This document shows positions 39,274 through 49,142 of a stretch of DNA of 64,000 nt, one piece after another. Each line of letters opens with the position of its first letter. Within the stretch, counting starts at the first letter, position 1. The stretch covers positions 1,426,001-1,490,000 of the forward strand of contig NBTC02000002.1 of assembly GCA_002082245.2 (NCBI GenBank), in the 5' to 3' direction. The position numbers and the translations under genes were made by a program. The DNA is from Yersinia enterocolitica (GTDB lineage: Bacteria > Pseudomonadota > Gammaproteobacteria > Enterobacterales > Enterobacteriaceae). The notes under the pieces were generated by a model. That model searched no databases. It had not been told where the DNA came from and was given only the letters and a program-made list of their open reading frames with translations.

Positions 39274-42200
39274 ATCTTCTTATCTCTCTGAGTAGGAAGA
39301 TTAACCATCAAGGCTTGGCATAACTTGATAGCGTTGGCAAAATCTAGTTGGTTTACTGCATCATTAAGAGGAGATAATTGTCCATTAAGTTGCTTAGCAA
39401 AAGTCATCATCAATTTATTCATCAGCTCTAACGCAGCCATATCTGAGTTTTGTAATAACAGCATCAAACGATTCAGTTCCAACTCGATAGGTTTTATATC
39501 AACTGCCTCTGCCACAACATTACTAGTGTTATCTTTCGATAGCATTGGGATTAGTATCATTATCCCAGATTGTATAACGGATACTTTATTTCGCATCTCA
39601 CTCAGTAATTGATTAATCGTATCTGCCGTAGGTATAGCGCCCTGGCTAAATAACTTCTCCCCCTGCCCCGCACTCAAAGAAAGGCCAGTGGCCCCCAGCT
39701 GTGCGGCAAGTCCTTTGATGGTATGTAGCAGACGAGATGCCGACAGATGGTCACCTTCAGTCAATAATGTCTCCAACTGGGTAGGGAAATTAGCCAAATC
39801 CTCACTAAGCAGCGATAACATTTTTTGGTACAGCGTAATATCGCCACCTAATCGATTAAGGGCGGTATCAACGTCAATTCCTGCCGTTGCCGCGACATTT
39901 TTTAATTCAGCAGATAACAAAACAGGAGTTATATGGCTAATCGTAGCGACAACATCAGTTTGCCCACTGTATTTCCGTATGATGTGTATTAGATTATTCA
40001 AGTCAAAGGGTTTACCAATATGGTCATTCATTCCAGCAGCAAGGCAGGCATCACGATCAGAGGCCATCGCATTAGCTGTCATGGCTATAATCGGTAAGTT
40101 TTTTAACCCAAGACTTTTTCGAATATATTTCGTCGCATTGTAGCCATCCATGACCGGCATTTGTAAATCCATCAATATCAGATCAAATGAAGACGGATGA
40201 TGTTCTAATATCTCAATTGCCTCTTTGCCATGATTGGCAATACTGACCTCTGCTCCCTCATCCTCAAGTAACTCACGTGCTATTTGCTGGTTATTCAAGT
40301 TATCTTCAACAATTAATAGCCTTATACCAGACAGTCGGTGTAAAGATTCGGTTATTGCCGGTTTCGCAACATCAGGTTGTTTGCGTTCGCTTAATGCATC
40401 AATCACTGAATCCAACAACATTGATGCTGTGATCGGCTTAACCAAATAACCATCCAGTAATGCCTGCTCTTCTTCGCTGCGCTGTAATAACATTTCGCGA
40501 TCATGGGCGGTTATCATGACAATCATAGGGCCGTTATCTACTGGCATCAGTTCACGCACACATTTACTGGTCTGCCAACCATCTAACCCCGGCATTTGCC
40601 AGTCAATAAAGAGCGCCCCGTAGGTAATACCACTATCATGCTGCTGTCTCATCAATTGCAATGCATCATTGCCACTGGTTGCGACATCAACGGTCCATTT
40701 TAGTGATTCCCCCATCTGTTTGATCAGGTCACAGGCTGTCGGATTATCATCAACAACCAAGACTCGTAAATTATTCAATGCCTGTGCTCTGTTTACCAAA
40801 GTGTTTGGTGTTTCATTATTAATAACCAGATTGGTATAAGAAGGTAGCGACAGCGTTATGGTGAAATGAAATAGGCTCCCTTTACCCGGTTCACTTTCTA
40901 AGGTGAGCGTCCCGCCCATCAGTGCAACAAAGCGCTGACTTATCACTAGCCCTAAGCCCGTGCCACCAAACCGGCGCGTTGTCGAGGCTTCTGCTTGTGT
41001 AAAACCACTAAAAATACTTTCTTGATTCTCTGGTGCAATGCCAATTCCGGTATCGCGCACCCCAAAATGCAACGTAACGTGATGGCTATCCTGTGTGATA
41101 ACTTTGATGAAAAGCACCACCTCACCAAGTTCGGTGAACTTCAGCGCATTGCCCCCCAGATTGGTTAATATTTGCTGGAGTCGCATGCTATCGCCTTCAA
41201 CAAACTGGGGTAGTGAAGGGTCAATATCAAATAAGACCTCAACCTTTTTAACCTTCAGATTGCTCGATAAGATAACCGCCAAATCACGCAACATCACACG
41301 AATATCAAACGGGATACATTCCAGTTCCATTTTACCGGATTCGATTTTGGAGAAGTCCAGGATATCGTTCAGCAAGCGCAGCAAGGTGCGCGTGGCGGCT
41401 TCACTTTTAACCGCATAATCAGCTTGTTTCCTATCAAGACCCGTCCTACGTAGCAATGTCAGCATGCCAAGGATGGCATTCATCGGGGTCCGTAGCTCAT
41501 GACTCATATTGGCCAAAAATGCAGATTTGGCCTTATTGGCTTCTTCAGCAGCTTCTCTTGCTGTTTTCAGGATATTCTCGGCCTCGCGTTGTTGAGTAAT
41601 ATCCCGATTAATCCCCATCATCAACATTGCTTTGCCACTTTCATCCCGTTCAACCGTTCCAGTTGATTGAATAAAGTGAACTTCATTTCTCACCACAATA
41701 CGGAAAACCTGACGATAGACACTTTCATTTTCTAACGCTGCTTTTATTGCACTTTTAACGTCGGGAATATCCTCTGGATACAAAAGGCTATACCAATACG
41801 CCAACGGGATATCGGCATTGTGTAACTCCTCAGGGATCCCATAGATATTATTCATCCGCTCATCGAAAGAAAGCGTACCTTCTGGAATGTTCCAGGTCCA
41901 AATACCTAACTCAGCAACATCCGCCGCTCTGACTAATTGATTTCGAGCAATAATCAGATTGGCTTGCTGATTTTTATTGGTTGTAATATCAACTTGAATG
42001 GAAATATATCGCTCAATCTGGCCAGTACTATTGTTAAACGGAGCAATCGTGGTATCGACCCAATATAAAGAGCCATCTTTAGCTTTATTACAGATTTCTC
42101 CACGCCACGAGATCCCATTAGCAATGTTATGCCACATCGATTGCCAAAAATCAGTCGAATGTGTATGAGAATCAACTAAGCGGTAAGTCTGCCCTATAAG

Positions 42201-43838
42201 TTCTTCGCGACTGTAACCACTGATAGTACAAAATGCGTCATTAACATCGGTGATTATCCCATCCCGGTCTGCAGTAGAGATAATACCGTGTAAATTAAGG
42301 GTGCTGAGTAAGGCATTATTTTCACGTAAGGCCGCTTCAAGACGTTGATAAGTCGCTTTACGTTCACTGATATCCGACTCAATCGCCATAAAGCCGATAA
42401 GTTCACTCTTATCGTTATAACGCGGTTGAATCTCCAGCTCAATCCAATATTCTTGCCCCGATTTAGCGCGATTGACTATTTCACCTTTAAATGGCTCTCC
42501 GGCATCTAACGCAATTTTCATCTCACTTGCTACGCCTTGGTCTGTATTACTACATTGCAGTAATTTCCCCGGCGACTTGCCGAAAGCCTCGGCTTGACTG
42601 TATCCGGTAATACGTTCAAAGCCCTCGTTAACCCAGACGATATTACGTTTTACATCGGTAATAACGACGGCGTTAGAGGTGTTCTTGGCCACTAAAGCCA
42701 GACGTTCAAGATCTGCGGTCATATTCCGCGCCAGCATCTCTGCCCGATTACGTCCACTGATTTGCTGGCGAATAAGTAAAGCCAATGCCGAACTTAGCAA
42801 AAGACCAAAAGCAAACACCAACCAAGGTGCATAACGTTCGGTTAGCGCTTCAAACACTGGTGTGCTGCTGATTCGCAGTGTCATTTTTCGACCAGGTAGT
42901 GGCAAGACGCTGGTATTGTGAAATATTCTGGCAGCTATGGCTTCATCATCATGCTCTTCGTCCGGTATGAAATTGGCGTATTTACTGCCATCTGCATCGA
43001 AGATCATCGTTCTATTAGATAAATCATTGAGACTATCAAACAATTCAACATCCACTCGCCCATTCATAAACTCGGGAATATCACGTAATAGATCAGCAAT
43101 CACAATGGGTGAATAGAGTAGACCGACCAATGACGCCTGCCGTTCAGCAAGTGTCGTAGGATAGGTACCCGACTTATAAACCGGGACAAAAAGTAATGTG
43201 CCGGGAGTTTTAACATTAGACTGAACCAGATGAATAGTGCCAGAAAGAGTGGGTTTTCCGCTGTTTATTGCCAACAATGCGGCTTCTCGTCTGACCGACT
43301 CAGAGCCAATATCAAGCCCCTCTGCGCCTTGGTTTTTTTCTGCTGGTGCAATGTATTTAATAATATACAAATCATCATGCTGTTTATCCTGAAGTTGCCG
43401 CAAAGAAAACGTCGGCGCACCGTCAGCTCGGGTATCAGTAATAAACGCATTTAACTGGCTGCGCGACACCCGTTGAATAAAACCAAATCCCCTCACGCCA
43501 GGGAACTCCACCGGCAAATTACGCGAAGCAACATAAGCATTAAATTGCTCGCGGGTTAAATGACTGTTGGTAGCATAAACACCTCTTATCCCATTCAACC
43601 CATATATTGGCTGAGAGAAACGTCGCTCAACTTCTCCAGAAACCCTATCAACATTACGTTGAAAATCGATTTTTGCATTGGCTTCAATTTCGTTATAAAG
43701 CCACCATGCTCCCGCACCTGAAATAACCAGTCCAATAATGAAAATAACCAGTGGCAGTAAAATATTTTGTTGTAACTTAAATGAAAGCCAAGATGAGGAC
43801 AATTGCTGCGTATGGGCATTGAATGGAGAAGGATTCAT
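39270..43838 (-). CDS. CHASE-PAS hybrid histidine kinase with two receivers and HPt
   Basis: 1522 residues. Two helices (about 27-49 and 333-355) flank a periplasmic CHASE domain. Then come three PAS/PAC units (about 370-760; NAVVITDVKRNIVWVN, GIISTADRDGIITDVN, WTWNIPEGTLSFDE), HisKA with H780 in NMSHELRTP, HATPase_c, receiver 1 with D1079 in FIDWQMPGLDG, receiver 2 with D1224 in LMDLQMPVMDG, and HPt with H1372 in LLHTIKGLAAQLG. It can run a complete internal relay and pass phosphate to the REC-GGDEF partner. A 122-bp gap to the GH2 gene upstream could carry its own promoter. The ligand of the CHASE domain is unknown. Confidence 0.92.
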   Translation of the reverse strand: MNPSPFNAHTQQLSSSWLSFKLQQNILLPLVIFIIGLVISGAGAWWLYNEIEANAKIDFQRNVDRVSGEVERRFSQPIYGLNGIRGVYATNSHLTREQFNAYVASRNLPVEFPGVRGFGFIQRVSRSQLNAFITDTRADGAPTFSLRQLQDKQHDDLYIIKYIAPAEKNQGAEGLDIGSESVRREAALLAINSGKPTLSGTIHLVQSNVKTPGTLLFVPVYKSGTYPTTLAERQASLVGLLYSPIVIADLLRDIPEFMNGRVDVELFDSLNDLSNRTMIFDADGSKYANFIPDEEHDDEAIAARIFHNTSVLPLPGRKMTLRISSTPVFEALTERYAPWLVFAFGLLLSSALALLIRQQISGRNRAEMLARNMTADLERLALVAKNTSNAVVITDVKRNIVWVNEGFERITGYSQAEAFGKSPGKLLQCSNTDQGVASEMKIALDAGEPFKGEIVNRAKSGQEYWIELEIQPRYNDKSELIGFMAIESDISERKATYQRLEAALRENNALLSTLNLHGIISTADRDGIITDVNDAFCTISGYSREELIGQTYRLVDSHTHSTDFWQSMWHNIANGISWRGEICNKAKDGSLYWVDTTIAPFNNSTGQIERYISIQVDITTNKNQQANLIIARNQLVRAADVAELGIWTWNIPEGTLSFDERMNNIYGIPEELHNADIPLAYWYSLLYPEDIPDVKSAIKAALENESVYRQVFRIVVRNEVHFIQSTGTVERDESGKAMLMMGINRDITQQREAENILKTAREAAEEANKAKSAFLANMSHELRTPMNAILGMLTLLRRTGLDRKQADYAVKSEAATRTLLRLLNDILDFSKIESGKMELECIPFDIRVMLRDLAVILSSNLKVKKVEVLFDIDPSLPQFVEGDSMRLQQILTNLGGNALKFTELGEVVLFIKVITQDSHHVTLHFGVRDTGIGIAPENQESIFSGFTQAEASTTRRFGGTGLGLVISQRFVALMGGTLTLESEPGKGSLFHFTITLSLPSYTNLVINNETPNTLVNRAQALNNLRVLVVDDNPTACDLIKQMGESLKWTVDVATSGNDALQLMRQQHDSGITYGALFIDWQMPGLDGWQTSKCVRELMPVDNGPMIVMITAHDREMLLQRSEEEQALLDGYLVKPITASMLLDSVIDALSERKQPDVAKPAITESLHRLSGIRLLIVEDNLNNQQIARELLEDEGAEVSIANHGKEAIEILEHHPSSFDLILMDLQMPVMDGYNATKYIRKSLGLKNLPIIAMTANAMASDRDACLAAGMNDHIGKPFDLNNLIHIIRKYSGQTDVVATISHITPVLLSAELKNVAATAGIDVDTALNRLGGDITLYQKMLSLLSEDLANFPTQLETLLTEGDHLSASRLLHTIKGLAAQLGATGLSLSAGQGEKLFSQGAIPTADTINQLLSEMRNKVSVIQSGIMILIPMLSKDNTSNVVAEAVDIKPIELELNRLMLLLQNSDMAALELMNKLMMTFAKQLNGQLSPLNDAVNQLDFANAIKLCQALMVNLPTQRDKKI

Positions 43839-43960
43839 ATAATATCTATACCCTTATAATCACTATTGGCTAAAGCATAGGATCACTCTGTAATTTAAGA
43901 TAGTATTGGCCACAATCAAATCTAGCTTAAGTGTTCTCTGCTAATAATAAACAGTATTAG

Positions 43961-46183
43961 TTAGGGTTGAATGTAAATTTGTAGTTCATTGTGGCCTAAT
44001 ATCTCACCCTGTTCGTTAATAATGTCACTCATTACATTCATTGGTTGAACGCTACGAGGTATAACTTGCAATTCAATCACCTTTTGACCGCTATCCGCCA
44101 TTAATTTTATGTTCCGCGATCCTTTAGATAAAATCATACCACTTTGCAATATTTTCCAATGTAATGATGCCTTTTGATAGTTGAACCAACGGTCGTTGAT
44201 GGCCCATAAATCAATACGCCCTCTCTGCCCCTGCACCCAATTTTCTGTTTTCGGATCTATAGAGGGTAAAACGGGCTGATAAGCTCGCTGCAAAGCAAAA
44301 TAACCCGGCTTAGGATGGCGGAGATAGTCCACCACGCCCCAGTTAATTGACGGCCAGTTTTCAGTAAACATAAAGTGAAATAATGCAGCAACGGGTTGAT
44401 AACGTTGGCGTCGATAACTCTCTGCGGCGAGTTGGATTAAACTTGCCTGATACTGTTGGCTGTTCTTGATAAACGTATTGATATTTGGCCCGCGAGTCAC
44501 TTTAGCTAATTCAAATGTCTCATGAGGTTGAAAGTTATGGTATGCCCAGATACGCCAGCCTTCATCTTGTTTATCCGCCGTTTTGGGCCACAGCTCAGCG
44601 TGCGGAATTATCGTTTTTAACGTTGCCAGGTCAGGTAAGGCTTGTGCGCCAAACTCGCTGATGATTGAGGTAGTTGCCGGTTTAAGATGATCACTTTTCT
44701 GCCCTGAGTACCACCCTTGCCAGTAGTGTTCAGCAGTGGACGAGTAAGCATGAGTGATCCGGCTATGGTCCTGACTGAGCACCTGCGCGACGCTCGCGGT
44801 TAACGCCCGGTTGATGTCAGGCCGCCAGTCTGAATAACGATATTGCATCCATGTGGCATCCCAGGGCGGTTCATTGTGCCCAGACCACAATACAATCGCT
44901 GGATGGCTGCCAAACTGCTGTGTCATATCCGCGGCCTGCCTGGCAGCCTCTCTGGCAAAAGAGGCTGAATCGTCATATCCCCATTGCAGTGGAAAATCTT
45001 GCCAGAGCAGTATCCCCATCTCATCAGCCAGGTCGTACAACGCCCGCCCAGCCACATGGGCATGTACTCGTATGGCGTTGATGTTCGCCAGCTGCATCAT
45101 GAGCAAGTCATGGCGATAATCTGTCGGTGTCAGGCTTCCCAGCCACGGGCTACCAATATAGTTCGTCCCCCTTATGAATAGTCGCTTGCCATTGATTGAC
45201 CAACTTTGCTGTTGGGGGTCTATCGCAATTCGCCGTAAGCCAGTGCGAACATGAGTCACATCCATCATGCCTAAACGGTCTGAGAAACTGACCTCCAGCC
45301 GATAAAGATTTTGTTTCCCATGACCAGACGGCCACCACAATGCGGGGTTATCAAGCAGAAAATTAGCGGTGAGAGTTTGTGCATTATGCTGACTGGCAAC
45401 CAATGAAACACTTTTCTCCAGTTGATAAGATTGGCCGATAAAATTATCGGGTATCAGGCGTAGCAACATAACAACGGGGCGGTTGTGGTTAGCACGATAA
45501 TCCAAACTCACCTTCAGAATCGGATGTGCAAGCCCCCGTGACCAGTCAGGCACGGCCAGTACATTGTCTATAACAGCGCCACGGCTGATATGTGACGTTA
45601 CCGGAGCCCAGATACCGCCTGAATTAGCATCTTGTCCGTGATCCGACCACGCGCCACCGGGCCGAGTATCATGATGGTTGAACACGCCCTTAATCAGTTG
45701 CTTACGAAATGACCAAATTTTGCCCGGAGTCTCGTAAGGGCTATCTACACGCATAGCCAGCACATTATCTATTCGGGCTATATCGGTGATATCGATACTG
45801 AACCGCTGAAAATACCCCTTATGTTGCCCCGCTCGTTGACTGTTGAGCCAAATATCCGTTTGATAATCGACGCCATCGAATACCAAGGTCGCCATATCAT
45901 CGGTATCTAAAACCGGTAATGTAAACCGGGTGCGATACCATAATACGCCTTGATGATCGACGCCCTCACTGTACCAATTAGCGGGCACTTTCAACTGTTG
46001 CCACTGGCTGTCATCCAGGGTGTCACTCCAGGCGTCAGAAGCTGGCGGATTGCCATCCCGTATTCGCCACTGACCGGACAAATCTAAAGTGGATGGCAAC
46101 TGAGCAACAACAACCGACGAGATAAGTTGTAAAAGAAATCCCAAACTTAAAATAGAAGCCCTGCACCAGCAATTAATGTTCAT
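43961..46183 (-). CDS. Exported GH2-family glycosidase (beta-mannosidase/glucuronidase-like)
   Basis: 740 residues from the ATG at 46183, which overlaps the upstream DUF3131 stop as ATGA. A signal peptide ends SSVVVAQ. The GH2 sugar-binding (WRIRDGNPPASDAW), immunoglobulin-like and TIM-barrel parts follow. The acid/base E438 is in WSGHNEPPWD, the nucleophile E510 in IISEFGAQALP; both look intact. SEFGAQ is typical of the beta-mannosidase-like branch, but GH2 specificities vary. An exported glycosidase within a polymer operon most likely trims or recycles the product. An in-frame ATG at 46228 is inside the previous gene. Confidence 0.85.
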   Translation of the reverse strand: MNINCWCRASILSLGFLLQLISSVVVAQLPSTLDLSGQWRIRDGNPPASDAWSDTLDDSQWQQLKVPANWYSEGVDHQGVLWYRTRFTLPVLDTDDMATLVFDGVDYQTDIWLNSQRAGQHKGYFQRFSIDITDIARIDNVLAMRVDSPYETPGKIWSFRKQLIKGVFNHHDTRPGGAWSDHGQDANSGGIWAPVTSHISRGAVIDNVLAVPDWSRGLAHPILKVSLDYRANHNRPVVMLLRLIPDNFIGQSYQLEKSVSLVASQHNAQTLTANFLLDNPALWWPSGHGKQNLYRLEVSFSDRLGMMDVTHVRTGLRRIAIDPQQQSWSINGKRLFIRGTNYIGSPWLGSLTPTDYRHDLLMMQLANINAIRVHAHVAGRALYDLADEMGILLWQDFPLQWGYDDSASFAREAARQAADMTQQFGSHPAIVLWSGHNEPPWDATWMQYRYSDWRPDINRALTASVAQVLSQDHSRITHAYSSTAEHYWQGWYSGQKSDHLKPATTSIISEFGAQALPDLATLKTIIPHAELWPKTADKQDEGWRIWAYHNFQPHETFELAKVTRGPNINTFIKNSQQYQASLIQLAAESYRRQRYQPVAALFHFMFTENWPSINWGVVDYLRHPKPGYFALQRAYQPVLPSIDPKTENWVQGQRGRIDLWAINDRWFNYQKASLHWKILQSGMILSKGSRNIKLMADSGQKVIELQVIPRSVQPMNVMSDIINEQGEILGHNELQIYIQP

Positions 46184-47556
46184 TTCGATGCCGCCTGTCG
46201 ACGGATGACTCTTTCTTGCGGCAGGCATAATTGTGGTCGTGAAAAAATATCACTCATGCGCACATCCAGATATCCCGCGGTAGAGTCGCTATTAATTAAA
46301 CTCCCCGCCGCTTTATAGAGCAGCGTTTCCAATACCATAGCGTTTGTCGTCAGACTAATTGTTTTGTTATAGGCACCATTATTTTCATAACGCCCCTCAT
46401 ACCATCCGCGTTGTTCATCATACTGCATCTGAGTCAACTGCATTAATGCATCGGTATAAGGGCTATTCCACAAAACCCATAAGCCAAAAACTACACGGGT
46501 TGATACCAACGCCAGGTCAGGATGAAATTGCCCGTCTTCGCTAATCGTATTCCAATGATAACCGTTAGCGAACACCGTATCGTAAACGTGATATGGCGCA
46601 ACTGAGGTGAAATAATCACTACGTGCCGTCAATATATGTTCTTTTTGCCACCGTATTTCTTGTACCCGATAGATATTATCTATCCGTTTTTTTTGCTGTT
46701 TAAATATTGGGGTGCTTTTTAATTCCATTACAGTAAGTAAATAAGGCAAGCTGACGACAATAGAGGGTACATAGGTTGTTCGAGCATCTCTGATATCAAA
46801 ATCGATAGGTATGTCATAAATAAACGTGGTGTTATAGGGAAGATTAGCTGATATTCCTACAGGAAAACCCCACAGACCAAACGCACCAGCGGTATATTCG
46901 CTATAACCCAAAACGCCTTCGGGTTTGGCTATAAATCTGCCATTAACAGTCGCTGATTTCAGTAACTCACCATGACCATCAATAATCTGACAGAAATTCC
47001 ATCGTAATAGGACCTTATCCAAATACTCAGCATATTCAGGATAAAAACGCACAACAACTTTCAAACCTATCATTAAGCGGCCGATATCTTGTGCAGACCA
47101 CCCCAGTGGTTTTGGCTGGTGAGCATAATCAATCATCTGTCCGTTGGCGGTGTTGTAAAGCAGATTTGGCGTTTTTCCCTCCACCAAAGGTAAATGACTT
47201 ATTGTTGCCAATAATAGTGTGAGGCGCTGATCAAACTCCTGACGATTGATCAACCCTAATTGGGCTGCTGCGGTTAATGTGACAAGTGTGTCGCCGATTT
47301 GCCAGAGATTAACAACCGGGTAATTATCCAAAGAATTAACCAACCCAGTACTCACTTGCGTATTATTAACAAAGTAACGCCAAGCTACTTTCGCCCACAA
47401 TTGTTCATTATCAGATAGCACACCACTACGGGCAGAATAGGCAACAGAGCTGTGAGTAATACTGCTTGCCACAAACATACCGCCCGTAAATGCAGCACCC
47501 AGTAGCCCAGCACCAATAACCCAGGCAAAAGCGGCGGACTTCACTGTTTTGCGCAT
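46180..47556 (-). CDS. DUF3131 protein, divergent paralogue 1
   Basis: 458 residues with an N-terminal hydrophobic segment (about 10-30) that serves as signal anchor. DUF3131 pattern: YFVNNTQVSTGLVNSLDNYP, LGWSAQDIGRLMIGL, EGVLGYSEYTAGAFGLWGF, APYHVYDTVF. Compared with paralogues 2 and 3, two acidic positions are lost: MWD becomes LWQ (Q86) and SEPYIL/TESYIL becomes VSLPYLL (L270). If those residues are catalytic, this copy would be inactive, perhaps a binding or scaffold partner. The alternating repeats of helical blocks suggest an alpha/alpha-barrel like many glycosidases; that is inference. Start overlaps paralogue 2 by 16 bases. Confidence 0.85.
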   Translation of the reverse strand: MRKTVKSAAFAWVIGAGLLGAAFTGGMFVASSITHSSVAYSARSGVLSDNEQLWAKVAWRYFVNNTQVSTGLVNSLDNYPVVNLWQIGDTLVTLTAAAQLGLINRQEFDQRLTLLLATISHLPLVEGKTPNLLYNTANGQMIDYAHQPKPLGWSAQDIGRLMIGLKVVVRFYPEYAEYLDKVLLRWNFCQIIDGHGELLKSATVNGRFIAKPEGVLGYSEYTAGAFGLWGFPVGISANLPYNTTFIYDIPIDFDIRDARTTYVPSIVVSLPYLLTVMELKSTPIFKQQKKRIDNIYRVQEIRWQKEHILTARSDYFTSVAPYHVYDTVFANGYHWNTISEDGQFHPDLALVSTRVVFGLWVLWNSPYTDALMQLTQMQYDEQRGWYEGRYENNGAYNKTISLTTNAMVLETLLYKAAGSLINSDSTAGYLDVRMSDIFSRPQLCLPQERVIRRQAASK

Positions 47557-49133
47557 GATGATGTTGCCGCCGGTAATTTAAATAAATTATTACTGCTGCT
47601 TTCATCCTGACACTGAGCACACTGGCAGCTCTTACAATCTGGTGCTTTACGTATCGCAATGTCCGTTTGATCACAAAATGCGGCTAAACTCGGTGTTGCA
47701 TCAATATACGGCCGATTCCTTTTACTGTTATTATCATCAAAAGCATTAATTAACTGCCGTTCCCACAACGAGGGAATATAATCTTTATGGCTAGGATCAC
47801 CACTGGTGAAACGGAGTATTTTCCCTGTTTTTTTAAATAATAGCGCTTCTAACATGATGCCATTATTATTTGCCGTAAACTCTTTAATTGGCCCTTTACC
47901 ATTTTCGTAGAGGCCCTCGTTAAAGCCGATATCCTTAACGTTAGCATTTTCTATTGCATCAAATAATCGGTCAGTGTACGGCGAATGCCATAATACCCAC
48001 ATGCCTAGCGCAGCTTTTAATGACACTGCCGCATTTTCAGGGACAAAAAAGCCCTGATCGGTAATTGTGTTCCAGTTATAGCCATCGGAAAAAACCGTGT
48101 CATAAACAAAGTAAGGGGCGTGGTCTAACTGATGCTCCGAACGCGCTGTCAGTATTCCCGTTTCACGATAGCGGTTTTCCTGTGCCTGATAGACGCGATT
48201 GGCGAAGTCTTTCATCCACGGATGGCTGTAGCTCGCTGCTTTATTAGCCCGATCATTACTGCGATCCCACCCCATCTCAAGGCCATGTAAGATATACGAC
48301 TCGGTAACCACATAGTTGTGTTGATTCGTTTTGCGTGCATCCCTAGAGTCATAAGGGACTAATACACAATAAATTTTAGCCAAATCATAAGGTTCAGGGC
48401 GCGATGCCTGACAGGTAGAAAAACCCCAAAGTTGGAAACCACTGGCGGCGTATTCTTCATAACCCAGTCGCCCTTCCTGTACATACTGAGGCGTGTTATT
48501 TTTATCTAATATCGCACCATATAACGTACCGCAATCATCGACAACATGTGAAAAATCCCAACCTAAGACCACGTTATCAATGCTATTGGCATATTCAGGA
48601 TAACGTTCTTTAATAATTTTCAGCCAAATTAACATACGGCCAGTATCAATAGCTGAAAATCCTATTTCACCGGATTTATTCATATAGTTAACTTTTTCAG
48701 CAGTTATGGTGTTGTAAGCTTTATTGGGTAATTGCCCTTGGAATAGTGAAATATTATTCAGTGTCTTTAAAAAAGGTAACATTCGGTGGTCAAACTCTTC
48801 CTTATTAATAATACCCAACTCGCGCGCCGACACCAGTGCCGCCAAATAAGATGCACTGTCCCACATTGTGGTCGAAGGATAATTATTAACTGCATTAACA
48901 AGCCCAGTTGTAGGTTGTAAATTATGGACAAAATATTGCCAGGCATTAACTGCAACCGCCATCTCTCTGGGCGTTAACTCACCGTGCCGCACAGGGTAGT
49001 TTTCAGACGCTAATTTATTGCCAGGTAATTCAGCAAAGGTATTAAAAGACGGTATGGCCAGGAGTATCAAAATCAAGCAGCCAGCCTTAACAATGAGACT
49101 TAACCTTATCAAAAATGACTGATTTCCCATCAT
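47541..49133 (-). CDS. DUF3131 protein, paralogue 2, with Cys-rich tail
   Basis: 530 residues, the longest of the three. Signal peptide ending SFNTFAEL. Conserved blocks: WQYFVHNLQPTTGLVNAVNN, STTMWDSASY with D92, GQLPNKAYNT, IGFSAIDTGRMLIWLK, EGRLGYEEYAASGFQLWGF, TESYILHGLEMGWD with E278, and APYFVYDTVFSDGYNWNTI. It has a unique C-terminal extension with the cysteine cluster CKSCQCAQC and a further cysteine near the end, suited to disulfides or metal binding in the periplasm. ATGs at 49133 and 49130 follow AGGAAGG; either may be used. Function of the family is not known to me. Confidence 0.88.
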   Translation of the reverse strand: MMGNQSFLIRLSLIVKAGCLILILLAIPSFNTFAELPGNKLASENYPVRHGELTPREMAVAVNAWQYFVHNLQPTTGLVNAVNNYPSTTMWDSASYLAALVSARELGIINKEEFDHRMLPFLKTLNNISLFQGQLPNKAYNTITAEKVNYMNKSGEIGFSAIDTGRMLIWLKIIKERYPEYANSIDNVVLGWDFSHVVDDCGTLYGAILDKNNTPQYVQEGRLGYEEYAASGFQLWGFSTCQASRPEPYDLAKIYCVLVPYDSRDARKTNQHNYVVTESYILHGLEMGWDRSNDRANKAASYSHPWMKDFANRVYQAQENRYRETGILTARSEHQLDHAPYFVYDTVFSDGYNWNTITDQGFFVPENAAVSLKAALGMWVLWHSPYTDRLFDAIENANVKDIGFNEGLYENGKGPIKEFTANNNGIMLEALLFKKTGKILRFTSGDPSHKDYIPSLWERQLINAFDDNNSKRNRPYIDATPSLAAFCDQTDIAIRKAPDCKSCQCAQCQDESSSNNLFKLPAATSSCAKQ

Positions 49134-49142
49134 AAAACCTTC

